The notes under the pieces were generated by a model, which searched no databases, was not told the origin of the DNA, and saw only the letters and a list, made by a program, of their open reading frames with translations. 64,000 nt of DNA from Photobacterium carnosum. GTDB lineage: Bacteria; Pseudomonadota; Gammaproteobacteria; Enterobacterales; Vibrionaceae. The stretch's first letter is position 1. Every line of letters begins with the position of its first letter. A program made the position numbers and the translations under genes. Below, in pieces: positions 53,164 to 61,007 of the stretch. The stretch is from positions 1-64,000 of the forward strand of contig NZ_NPIB01000007.1 in assembly GCF_002849605.1 (NCBI RefSeq). Reading direction: 5' to 3'.

Positions 53164-55280
53164 TATAAACTCACAAATCTTGAAAATGAATTATCCCAAT
53201 GACTAGTGTGAATTTTAATATTTTCTTTTAAACTTTTCGTTACATCGAATAGGGATTGAGATTCAGCATTCATTAGTTCAATATTATAATTCATCATTTT
53301 CCATAAAATATCATCTATATTTCTTCCTTTTAAAGCAAACATCAATGCGTTAAGAATATAGTCTGGTATATGACAATTATGATCTATATGATCAACTAAC
53401 TCAGTAGCTAGCCACCCTTTACCAACCTTTTTAGCTAATTTAAGTACAGAGTCATACCTCAACGGCAAATAATCAGATGATAGGTTTTCATTGACTCTAT
53501 TTTTATCATACTGCCTTGTATATTCATTATTTACAACCTTCGTAAACATAGAGATATTCTTATTATTTTCAATTAATTCTGTTTCAAAAGTGTTCTTTGC
53601 GTAATATGCTTCAGTATAATCATTACCTACCGTATACTCATCTAATTCAGATTTTCTCATCGACCCACTTTCTTGAGCGGCAAATTGTGACTTTATATAA
53701 TCTGCAGTTGCGAATGTATCATTGACCTCTGTTATATAAGCCGCATCTAAATCAGTTAATATTGCACAATAATTTCTAATTCTTTTTTCATGAAATAAAT
53801 TACAAACATGCTTAAATACAGTTCCATCCACTTTTACTAAGCTTATCCCCATTTCATCTAGACTGACACCTAGTGCAGATTTTACCATTGCAGGTATTAA
53901 TATAAGCTCAGCATCACCTTCAACTAAAATAGTACTTTTTGCAAAAAGTACATCACTACGAATTGCATCCAGATATCTCTCCATTCGTTTAACTTGTCTT
54001 AATTCTAAACCATATGCAGGAGAATATACCTCTGTTTCTGTCTCCTTTCTCGACAAAATATTCATTGATGATATTTTTGAAGATGAGCTTATTTGCGTTG
54101 AATGCGTCGAAACAAATACTTGAGTATTATTAAAATTAAATGTATCAAATAAAGTTTTCTGTATATGGTTATGAATATGTGCTTCTGGTTCTTCAATCAA
54201 TAGAAAATGTGTAATATGTTCAGCACTATCTCTAATAGATTCGTACTCGTATAGTTTAAGGGCTAAATAAATAAGGTTAGCACCACCCAAACTTAGATCT
54301 TCAATTCTCCCTGTGCCTTGATAGTACATTGAGTCTTCTACTATTAAACCCAATGACTGAACTAATTCAGTAAAATCCTCAGGTAACTGAGATGATACAC
54401 AAATCTTTGGTGAATATGTCGAACCAACTGTATTTAATAATGAACGAGAAATATTTTTACTCAACGAGTCAATTTCTGGTATAGAAGAAATCTTCTTATT
54501 TACATTAATAATATCTTCTACAACATTATTTTGATCGTTAATTTCCTTACTTTTTAATGTAAGTAGTTTATATAATGGATTTGTCTTATAGTATTTTAAA
54601 TCAGATACTACATTTCGTAATGCTTTTACATAAGTACATGCAACTTCGCTTACAATTGAAAAATAAGGAGGTTTCTGAATACCAATCTCAGCAGCATTTT
54701 CTTGATTCGGGTCTGGAAAAATATAATCTTCAAAATCACCAACTTTATCTCGATAAGTTACTTCATTAGTAAAATCAAGTGTAGTTCTGGTAAAGGCAAT
54801 TGCTTCATATGTCTCTCTACCAATAAGTAAACCAGATACTAAGTTATTAAAACTCTCTTCACGCTGATGTCGAGTATCATGACCTGTAGCAATGTCATAA
54901 AGAGCCTGTCTAATATAGAATTTAGGTCTAAATAAAAAAGTGTATGTCCCTTTTCCTGTAGATTTTAATTTACCATGAGTATTAAGAACATAGTTTGCTA
55001 ATACCTGTTCTTCTTCTGTATCTGAAAGATCATCAAAAAAAATAGCTATGACGATCCAGTGACCAAAAGGTTGTCCTAAACCACGATGAAAATCATCAGA
55101 CGTAAGTTGCTTAACATTTGAAGGAAGTGATTCATCCAATACTAATCTCATTGCTTGAAAAACATTAGTTTTACCCGCAGCGTTTTCCCCTATTATTGTG
55201 TTCACTGAATCTTTTACAAATTTAAAAGTGGAATGCTTGAAATTCTTAAAATTAACTATCGATAAACTACTAATATACAT
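53163..55280 (-). CDS. OLD-family ATPase/TOPRIM nuclease (Gabija GajA-like)
   Basis: 705 aa. ABC-type ATPase: Walker A GENAAGKT at 31-38, signature-like LSLGGANLIYLALKL, Walker B LLIEEPEAH (Glu363-364) and a following VSTHS switch. A C-terminal TOPRIM domain holds Glu454 in LVEGDAEL and Asp510/Asp512 in LTDLDAAY. This order is that of OLD nucleases and GajA. GajA forms a tetramer that nicks DNA and is inhibited by ATP and nucleotides; depletion during phage replication frees it. The protein is longer than typical GajA (about 580 aa), with an extended middle region. The UvrD-like helicase starts on its stop codon, as in class 2 OLD/Gabija operons. Subtype by sequence comparison would be needed to separate Gabija from related OLD-helicase systems. 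Confidence 0.88.
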   Translation of the reverse strand: MYISSLSIVNFKNFKHSTFKFVKDSVNTIIGENAAGKTNVFQAMRLVLDESLPSNVKQLTSDDFHRGLGQPFGHWIVIAIFFDDLSDTEEEQVLANYVLNTHGKLKSTGKGTYTFLFRPKFYIRQALYDIATGHDTRHQREESFNNLVSGLLIGRETYEAIAFTRTTLDFTNEVTYRDKVGDFEDYIFPDPNQENAAEIGIQKPPYFSIVSEVACTYVKALRNVVSDLKYYKTNPLYKLLTLKSKEINDQNNVVEDIINVNKKISSIPEIDSLSKNISRSLLNTVGSTYSPKICVSSQLPEDFTELVQSLGLIVEDSMYYQGTGRIEDLSLGGANLIYLALKLYEYESIRDSAEHITHFLLIEEPEAHIHNHIQKTLFDTFNFNNTQVFVSTHSTQISSSSKISSMNILSRKETETEVYSPAYGLELRQVKRMERYLDAIRSDVLFAKSTILVEGDAELILIPAMVKSALGVSLDEMGISLVKVDGTVFKHVCNLFHEKRIRNYCAILTDLDAAYITEVNDTFATADYIKSQFAAQESGSMRKSELDEYTVGNDYTEAYYAKNTFETELIENNKNISMFTKVVNNEYTRQYDKNRVNENLSSDYLPLRYDSVLKLAKKVGKGWLATELVDHIDHNCHIPDYILNALMFALKGRNIDDILWKMMNYNIELMNAESQSLFDVTKSLKENIKIHTSHWDNSFSRFVSL

Positions 55281-55366
55281 ACGGTTAGAGCTCTTACTTA
55301 ACGTAATTTAGAAGTTTTGATAATACCCTAATTCAAATTATAACCTGAGATGCAGCTCACCTTATC

Positions 55367-55624
55367 TCATATAAATACACAACCTTCCCTCTCAACCTGA
55401 TCTTCCATCGCCATCACAGCCCTATTTTCTATCAACCAAACCACCAAAAGACTCAACACCATGTTATAACGCTTAAAACGGCTATAGGTTACTGGCAGAA
55501 CTTGAGCAAAATACGCAAATCGAGTTTCTTGTATCCATACAATACGACCAACTTTACAGCATTGGCACTTACAACGATTATGCTTTTTATCCACTACCAT
55601 TACACTCTGGGCATACTTGGCCAT
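55367..55624 (-). CDS. Small Cys-rich hypothetical protein
   Basis: 85 aa: a Cys cluster (RCKCQCCKVGR) near residue 20, then WIQETRFAYFAQVLPVTYSR and a hydrophobic VLSLLVVWLIENRAV, ending EREGCVFI. It follows the fragment at 55626 by 1 base on the same strand, so they look like an operon of mobile-element genes. Not recognised; possibly phage- or plasmid-derived. Confidence 0.45.
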   Translation of the reverse strand: MAKYAQSVMVVDKKHNRCKCQCCKVGRIVWIQETRFAYFAQVLPVTYSRFKRYNMVLSLLVVWLIENRAVMAMEDQVEREGCVFI

Positions 55625-55625
55625 T

Positions 55626-55790
55626 CTATTGAGTAGCTTCAGCTATTGCAGTCGCACATAACGCTGTTAACGCCTTTTCAAGGTAAACACCACGCCAATA
55701 TTCCATTAAACGTAATGTTTCACCTCTGGTCGCTATTTGCAGCTGTTTAAGTGCATGAACAGTATATAAATAAATATTAGGTCGAACTCA
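55626..55790 (-). pseudogene. 3' fragment of a mobile-element gene
   Basis: The frame reads VHALKQLQIATRGETLRLME then YWRGVYLEKALTALCATAIA to a stop at 55626. It looks like real protein, but the frame is closed just upstream and no start fits, so it is a fragment. Part of the debris between the OLD gene and the integrase remnant. Confidence 0.4.
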
Positions 55791-55849
55791 TAAAGGGACA
55801 TTTCCGTGTTAGAAACTATATCCAACACGGATTAAATCCATAACCAAAC

Positions 55850-56276
55850 CTACTTCAAATAACTATCCAGCTTCTCAGCATACAGCTCATACCCTTCTAA
55901 CTGGTCTTTCAACCAATCATGTTTGTTATAAACTGCTCAGCTCATGGCCTAACATCTTCTCAACTACATGTGGCATTACACCAAGCTCTGATGCATCGGT
56001 GGATAACGAACGTCTAAAATCATGGGTACACCAATCGTCAATGGGTAAGCCATCTCTTATACGGCGGATATAACGGTTAGCGGCTGAAATAGTTATCGGC
56101 TTATCAAGATCACCACCAGAGAACAACACATCATCGTAGGTTGCCATTACTCGTTCTAAAATCGCCCTTACTTTAGTTGGTATTGGGCGTCTTATTGGCG
56201 TGTTGATTATGGTTCGCTTTATTGGGTGAGCTATCAGTGATCGATTCACCACATGTTTGAGTATTAATGACGCCAA
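55850..56276 (-). pseudogene. Tyrosine recombinase (integrase) remnant
   Basis: Catalytic-domain sequence without its N-terminal half. It contains the HDFRRSLSTDASELGV box (His and Arg) and KMLGHE (second His). The reading then stops at 55927, but the next phase continues YNKHDWLKDQLEGYELYAEK to a stop at 55850, which includes the expected catalytic Tyr region (VYNKH). A loss of about 11 bases between GHELS and VYN explains the shift. Integrases with this ending are typical of genomic islands. It sits beside sbcB and marks one edge of the defence segment. Confidence 0.82.
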
Positions 56277-56318
56277 TGCAAAACAGTAAAAAATAACCCT
56301 ACAACACGCGAATAGTAG

Positions 56319-56357
56319 ATTCCCTATCGCCCTCCGCGAGCATTCACTGTAGGGAAT
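56319..56357. other. Inverted repeat between integrase remnant and sbcB
   Basis: ATTCCCTA (56319-56326) faces TAGGGAAT (56350-56357), with a GC-rich loop containing CCCTCCGCGAG. It may be part of an old element end or a hairpin. Its function is unclear. Confidence 0.3.
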
Positions 56358-56467
56358 GACGATGGGGACGCTTTATTTTCCCTAAAAACTTGCCTCTGTT
56401 AGGTCAGTTACGGGATACTTAGCTTTATAACGTATTGCTTTAAGAAAATATTAAGTTGATATGCAGC

Positions 56468-56489
56468 GTGTCATTAATTACGGTAACTT
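56468..56489. repeat. Right copy of the imperfect direct repeat, in the sbcB leader
   Basis: GTGTCATTAATTACGGTAACTT, 20 of 22 identical to 50560-50581. It is 31 bases before the sbcB start codon. Confidence 0.5.
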
Positions 56490-56519
56490 AATATTGAGCC
56501 AACGGCTTTTGGGAAAACT

Positions 56520-57941
56520 ATGAAAAAAACCAACGAACCAAGCTTATACTGGATTGATTACGAAACCTTTGGTGCCAGTCCAGCGAATGATCGCCCTTGC
56601 CAGTTTGCAGGGGTGCGTACCGATATGGAGATGAACATCATCGGTGAGCCTTTGGTGATCTATTGTAAGCCACCAGCCGATTACTTGCCGTCACCTGAAG
56701 CATGTTTGATTACGGGTATTACGCCACAAGAAGCAATGGAGAAAGGTTTATCAGAGCCTGAGTTTATTGCGCAAATTCATGCTGAGCTATCAAAGCCAAA
56801 TACCTGTGTCATTGGTTATAACAATGTTCGCTTTGATGATGAAGTTACCCGTTATACGTTATACCGTAACTTTTATGACCCTTATGGCTGGGCATGGCAA
56901 AACGGCAACTCTCGTTGGGATTTACTCGATATCATGCGTACTTGTTATGCATTGCGTCCTGATGGTATTAACTGGCCAACAGATGATGAAGGTCGTCCGA
57001 GCTTTAAGCTTGAGAAGCTCTCTATCGCGAATGGCATTGAACACGCGAATGCCCATGATGCTATGGCTGATGTGTACGCCACGATTGAGCTGGCGAAGAT
57101 TTTAAAGCAAAACCAACCTAAGCTGTTTGATTACCTGTTTGAGTTGCGTCATAAGCGTAAATTACAAGATCTGATTGATATTGTTGATTTAACCCCTATT
57201 GTGCATGTATCCGGTATGTTTGGCACTGAATGTGGCAATACCAGTTGGATCGTACCGATGGCGTGGCATCCTGACAATAAAAATGCGGTGATCTGCGTTA
57301 ACCTTGCCCAAGATCCAACCCCATTAATTGAGATGAATGCTGATCAACTGCGTGAGCGTTTATACACTAAGCGTATCGATCTTGGTCCTGATGAATTACC
57401 CGTCCCGATTAAAGAAGTGCATTTAAATAAGTGTCCAGTGCTTGCGCCTGCGAAAACGCTTAAAGCAGAAGATGCAGCGCGACTCGGTATTGATCGTGAA
57501 TTATGCCTTAAACATTTGGCATTATTAAAACAGCACCCTGAAGTTCGTGCAAAGTTACTTGAAATGTTCAGTGTTAAACGTGAATACGCCAATAGTGATA
57601 ACGTTGATACCATGCTTTACGATGGCTTCTTCTCAACCGCTGATCGTTCTACGATGGATATTATTCGTGAAACTGAGGTTGATGCACTGGCAACATTAGA
57701 AATCAATGTTGAAGATGAACGTATTAAACCGCTGTTGTTCCGTTATCGTGCACGAAATTACCCATTAACGCTTACCTATCAAGAACAGCAGCGTTGGAAG
57801 CATCATTGCCAAGATTTCTTTGAACAGAACATGACTAAGTACATGGAGAGCTTTGAAGCAGCTGCGCTCGATTGCCAATCCAATGAAAATAAAATGAAGA
57901 TCATGAAGTCGTTATATGACTATATTAATAAGTTAATGTAA
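56520..57941 (+). CDS. sbcB: Exodeoxyribonuclease I
   Basis: 473 aa (E. coli 475). The DEDD exonuclease residues are visible in YWIDYETFG (Asp, Glu), GYNNVRFDDEV (Asp) and EHANAHDAMADVYAT (Asp, His). The SH3-like and C-terminal helical domains follow (HVSGMFGTECGN onwards; C-terminal LTYQEQQRWKHHCQDFFEQN). It digests single-stranded DNA 3' to 5' and helps in recombination and mismatch repair, binding SSB. The upstream DNA carries an integrase remnant and one copy of a repeated leader motif, so its original promoter may have been partly rearranged. Confidence 0.96.
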   Translation: MKKTNEPSLYWIDYETFGASPANDRPCQFAGVRTDMEMNIIGEPLVIYCKPPADYLPSPEACLITGITPQEAMEKGLSEPEFIAQIHAELSKPNTCVIGYNNVRFDDEVTRYTLYRNFYDPYGWAWQNGNSRWDLLDIMRTCYALRPDGINWPTDDEGRPSFKLEKLSIANGIEHANAHDAMADVYATIELAKILKQNQPKLFDYLFELRHKRKLQDLIDIVDLTPIVHVSGMFGTECGNTSWIVPMAWHPDNKNAVICVNLAQDPTPLIEMNADQLRERLYTKRIDLGPDELPVPIKEVHLNKCPVLAPAKTLKAEDAARLGIDRELCLKHLALLKQHPEVRAKLLEMFSVKREYANSDNVDTMLYDGFFSTADRSTMDIIRETEVDALATLEINVEDERIKPLLFRYRARNYPLTLTYQEQQRWKHHCQDFFEQNMTKYMESFEAAALDCQSNENKMKIMKSLYDYINKLM

Positions 57942-57968
57942 TTCATGGTGTTACACATTTAAAAACAC

Positions 57969-58007
57969 AATAAGCTCATCATAATAATCATGTGATGGGC
58001 TTTTTTA
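57969..58007 (+). terminator. Rho-independent terminator of sbcB
   Basis: Stem AAGCTCATCA/TGATGGGCTT (one G-T pair) with an AT-rich loop, followed by TTTTT. Confidence 0.8.
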
Positions 58008-58107
58008 TTATTAATAAGACCTGTTATTTGATGATTGTCGCAATTACGTCAACACTTAATGCTATCGAGTGAGGTTGTGTTCGAGGCGTTTACAAATGGG
58101 TGGAATA

Positions 58108-58632
58108 ATGACAACGAAAACGGCAATAAAATGTTATCGCTTTGAAGGTATTGATTTTATTCCTGAAGATAGGCTACTTCGATGGCATGATAATCAACAA
58201 ATACTATTAACTGATGACGAATCCCGTTTTTTAGCCTCTCTTTGTCATCTTGCTGGTGAAGTTGTCAGTATTGAGTCGGTGTACCGTTATACCTTTATCT
58301 ATCCCAATGCATTCGAAGATAGCGGTGATCATCATTATGATCTCAATATTCTATTATTATCACTGTCTAAAAAATTATTTCGTCATGGAAAAATGGCTAT
58401 ACCTATCTATATTATCCCTAGTTATGGCTTTCGCGTGTCATTACCCAATACCGCAGCAGTACGCAATGAAACCTCGGTATTAAAAAAAACGCCATCATGG
58501 TCAAACATCGCAAAAAAACACACCAGAAAACCTTTTTCATTAGTGATAAAGACTAATTATGCAACTATTCTTACAACAATAATCATTACATTCACACTAC
58601 TAATAAGCTTGTATGTATTTACGATTAATTAA
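58108..58632 (+). CDS. Small ToxR-like winged-helix membrane protein
   Basis: 174 aa from ATG 58108 (MTTKTAIKCYRFEGIDFIPE), with GGTGGA just upstream; the frame is open 13 codons further. Residues about 8-110 form a winged helix of OmpR/ToxR type (LTDDESRFLASLCHLAGEVV, SIESVYRYTF, then LLSLSKKLFRHGKMAIPIYI with the wing IPSYGFRVS). One hydrophobic span lies at the very end (ATILTTIIITFTLLISLYVF), leaving no periplasmic domain. It is thus a ToxR-like protein without a sensor domain, possibly relaying membrane state. Targets unknown; lrgAB follows. Confidence 0.7.
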   Translation: MTTKTAIKCYRFEGIDFIPEDRLLRWHDNQQILLTDDESRFLASLCHLAGEVVSIESVYRYTFIYPNAFEDSGDHHYDLNILLLSLSKKLFRHGKMAIPIYIIPSYGFRVSLPNTAAVRNETSVLKKTPSWSNIAKKHTRKPFSLVIKTNYATILTTIIITFTLLISLYVFTIN

Positions 58633-58692
58633 CATTATCGCTTGTTTTATCAACGAAAACTCATATAGTCCGTTAATCTTAAAAAATTAGTG

Positions 58693-58704
58693 TGACAATT
58701 GTCA
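58693..58704. promoter_or_regulatory. Perfect palindrome upstream of lrgA
   Basis: TGACAATTGTCA, a perfect 12-bp palindrome 46 bases before the lrgA start codon. It is a candidate operator for lrgAB; the binding protein is unknown. Confidence 0.45.
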
Positions 58705-58749
58705 TGCTAATTTGTATGATGAATAAAACATTTAAGAGTTATTCTACAC

Positions 58750-59094
58750 ATGAATTACATCCGCTCATTTGCCATCGTCATGGCTTGTTTCTTTTTAGGG
58801 CAAGGCATTCAGCATTTTTCTGGATTACCGGTTCCTGGCAGTATTATTGGTTTATTTATCCTCTTTATCGGCCTGGTTACTGGAATTTGTCGTGCTGAAT
58901 GGGTTGAAAGTACCTGTAATCTATTAATTAAACATATGGCACTGTTATTTGTTCCCGTGGGTGTCGGTTTAATGAATTACTTAGGCATCATTGAAAATAA
59001 TGCCGCTATTATTTTTGCAAGTACTCTTGGTAGCACCACTATTGTATTAATTGTAATCGGGTTAGCAGTACACCATAAGGAGAAAAATTCATGA
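58750..59094 (+). CDS. lrgA: CidA/LrgA family holin-like membrane protein
   Basis: 114 aa with about four membrane segments. The family signature is present: FFLGQGIQHFSGLPVPGSII then GLFILFIGLVTG, and LLFVPVGVGLMNYLGIIENN. LrgA/CidA proteins oligomerise in the inner membrane; in several bacteria the LrgAB pair takes up or exports pyruvate or affects murein hydrolase activity and lysis. The stop overlaps the next start (ATGA), so translation is coupled. Confidence 0.9.
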   Translation: MNYIRSFAIVMACFFLGQGIQHFSGLPVPGSIIGLFILFIGLVTGICRAEWVESTCNLLIKHMALLFVPVGVGLMNYLGIIENNAAIIFASTLGSTTIVLIVIGLAVHHKEKNS

Positions 59095-59780
59095 TTTGGC
59101 TAGTGGCAACTTTAGTCTGTTTTTATTCTGCACGTTATTTAGCGATGAACATTAAAAACCCTTTTTTCAACCCTCTTTTGATCACCCTTATTATCATGAT
59201 TCTGGCACTAAAATGGCTGGAAGTGCCTTACCAAACTTATTTTGCTCAAAATGAAGTGATCAACTATTTGTTAGGCCCGGCCGTTGTTGCATTAGCTTTC
59301 CCGTTATATCAACAAATTGGACTTATTCGTAGTAAGTGGAAAACCATTTTAACCTCATGTTTTGTTGGCAGCGTGTTATCAATGACCTTTGGTACTGCGA
59401 TTGCTTTTTCAATGGGTGCGGATGCTCAACTTGCGGCAAGTATTTTACCTAAATCTATCACTACGCCCCTTGCAATGGCGGCTTCTCAACAAATTGGTGG
59501 TATTCCTGCGATCACTTCTGCAATGGTGATTATTGTCGGGTTATTTGGCGCGGTATTAGGTTATCCGATCATGAAGCTATTCCGTGTAAAACACCCATTA
59601 GCAAAAGGCTTATCGATTGGTACGGTTTCACATGCATTAGGCACAGCCAAAGCTGTAGAAGAAAACTATCAAGAAGGGGCATTTAGTTCGTTAGCCTTGG
59701 TTATTTGCGGCATTATGACAACCCTATTAGCCCCGCTGATGTTCCCTTTGCTTTTACACTTGTTTGGTCATGCTTCGTAG
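59091..59780 (+). CDS. lrgB: CidB/LrgB family membrane protein
   Basis: 229 aa with six to seven membrane spans. The LrgB motifs are evident: LGPAVVALAFPLYQQI, SILPKSITTPLAMAAS, IGGIPAITSAMVIIVGLFGA and AKGLSIGTVSHALGTAKAVE. It is the second partner of the lrgAB operon. The substrate is uncertain; pyruvate/lactate or glycolate handling has been described in homologues, which would fit nearby poxB metabolism only loosely. Confidence 0.93.
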   Translation: MIWLVATLVCFYSARYLAMNIKNPFFNPLLITLIIMILALKWLEVPYQTYFAQNEVINYLLGPAVVALAFPLYQQIGLIRSKWKTILTSCFVGSVLSMTFGTAIAFSMGADAQLAASILPKSITTPLAMAASQQIGGIPAITSAMVIIVGLFGAVLGYPIMKLFRVKHPLAKGLSIGTVSHALGTAKAVEENYQEGAFSSLALVICGIMTTLLAPLMFPLLLHLFGHAS

Positions 59781-59916
59781 CGCAACACGTAATCGAACAT
59801 AAAGTAATCAAAATAATAAAATTTCAACAAGTCATTGAAATAATGTCTTGTTAATTACAGAAACAAGTGTGACGCCACTCTCAATAATGTAATAGGTGTA
59901 ATAGCAAAGTAAATAA

Positions 59917-59932
59917 TGTGATCAAGATCACT
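59917..59932 (+). promoter_or_regulatory. CRP site upstream of cdd
   Basis: TGTGATCAAGATCACT is one base from the perfect CRP palindrome TGTGA-N6-TCACA. A second TGTGA half-site follows at 59943. In E. coli, CRP and CytR control cdd from two such sites. Confidence 0.7.
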
Positions 59933-59992
59933 CTCAGCGTACTGTGATTCACATAGAATGTTTTGCCATAAACAATGAAGGAGTAACACCCA

Positions 59993-60880
59993 ATGTACGC
60001 ACGTGTTATAAAAGCATTAAGCTTATTACCTGCTGAATTGGCGTCAGCTTTAAAGCCTATTATTGAAGCTTCAGATTTCGATTCGACTATCAGTCCTGAG
60101 CAATTTGAATGTTTATTATCAACAACGCACATGACTGATACTGAACTTCGCTTGGCCCTCCTTCCTCTTGCTGCTTCCTATGCTGTAGTCCCTATTTCTA
60201 ATTTCTATGTTGGTGCAATTGTACGTGGCACATCTGGCCGCTTATATTTTGGCGCTAATATGGAATTTGAAAACGCAAGCATGGCTTGTACTATTCATGC
60301 TGAGCAATCGGCTATTAGCCACGCATGGATCAAGGGCGAAGTGGGCATTAAAGATGTCACTATTAACTACAGCCCTTGTGGTCACTGCCGTCAGTTTATG
60401 AATGAATTAACCTCTGCTAACGACATGATCATCCAACTGCCACAACGCGAACCAATGACGCTGCAACAATACCTACCTGATTCTTTCGGCCCGCTAGATT
60501 TAGGGGTTAAAGAGGGTCTATTAAGTGATTTGAATAATGGTATTCGTATTGAAGAAAATTCAGAGCTTGCGATTAGCGCGTGTAATGCAGCCAACCGTTC
60601 ACATGCACCTTACTCAAAGAATTTCAGTGGTGTGGCATTAAAAGCACAAGATGGTCGTATCTTTGAAGGAATGTATGCAGAAAATGCGGCATTCAACCCA
60701 AGCTTACCGCCTCTGCAAGTTGCATTAATTAATATGAATATGTCTAACTATTCATTATCTGAAATTGCAGAAGCGGCACTGGTAGAAAGTGCTGAAAGTA
60801 AAATTAGTCAATTAGCGCGTACACAAGCATTGTTAGATGCACTTAATCCCGATATACAATTAACGTATGTTGCTTATTAA
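59993..60880 (+). CDS. cdd: Cytidine deaminase (homodimeric type)
   Basis: 295 aa (E. coli 294), the two-domain form. The zinc and catalytic site is in the N-terminal domain: MACTIHAEQSAIS (ligand His and the proton-shuttle Glu) and YSPCGHCRQFMNE (two Cys ligands). The C-terminal domain is the inactive repeat (RSHAPYSKNFSGVAL). It converts cytidine and deoxycytidine to uridine forms in pyrimidine salvage. GAAGGAGT precedes the ATG. A CRP site lies upstream. Confidence 0.97.
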   Translation: MYARVIKALSLLPAELASALKPIIEASDFDSTISPEQFECLLSTTHMTDTELRLALLPLAASYAVVPISNFYVGAIVRGTSGRLYFGANMEFENASMACTIHAEQSAISHAWIKGEVGIKDVTINYSPCGHCRQFMNELTSANDMIIQLPQREPMTLQQYLPDSFGPLDLGVKEGLLSDLNNGIRIEENSELAISACNAANRSHAPYSKNFSGVALKAQDGRIFEGMYAENAAFNPSLPPLQVALINMNMSNYSLSEIAEAALVESAESKISQLARTQALLDALNPDIQLTYVAY

Positions 60881-60908
60881 GTCTGCAATTGATTTAAAAA
60901 GATTGAAG

Positions 60909-60935
60909 AGACCGCCTAAGTGGCGGTTTTTTGTT
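60909..60935 (+). terminator. Rho-independent terminator of cdd
   Basis: Stem ACCGCC/GGCGGT with a TAAGT loop followed by TTTTTT. Confidence 0.85.
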
Positions 60936-61007
60936 ATCTAAACTTGATCAATGTTGGCTATCAAACACCAAAAGCGTATCATCTTGCCACCTAATTATTA
61001 GAAGCCA

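Noticed and set aside
55367-55624. Transposase fragment
   Set aside because: The Cys cluster could suggest a zinc ribbon of a transposase, but no catalytic motif is present; kept as hypothetical.
58690-58704. GTGACAATTGTCA read as a matS site
   Set aside because: The spacer between GTGAC and GTCA is four bases, not the three required by matS.
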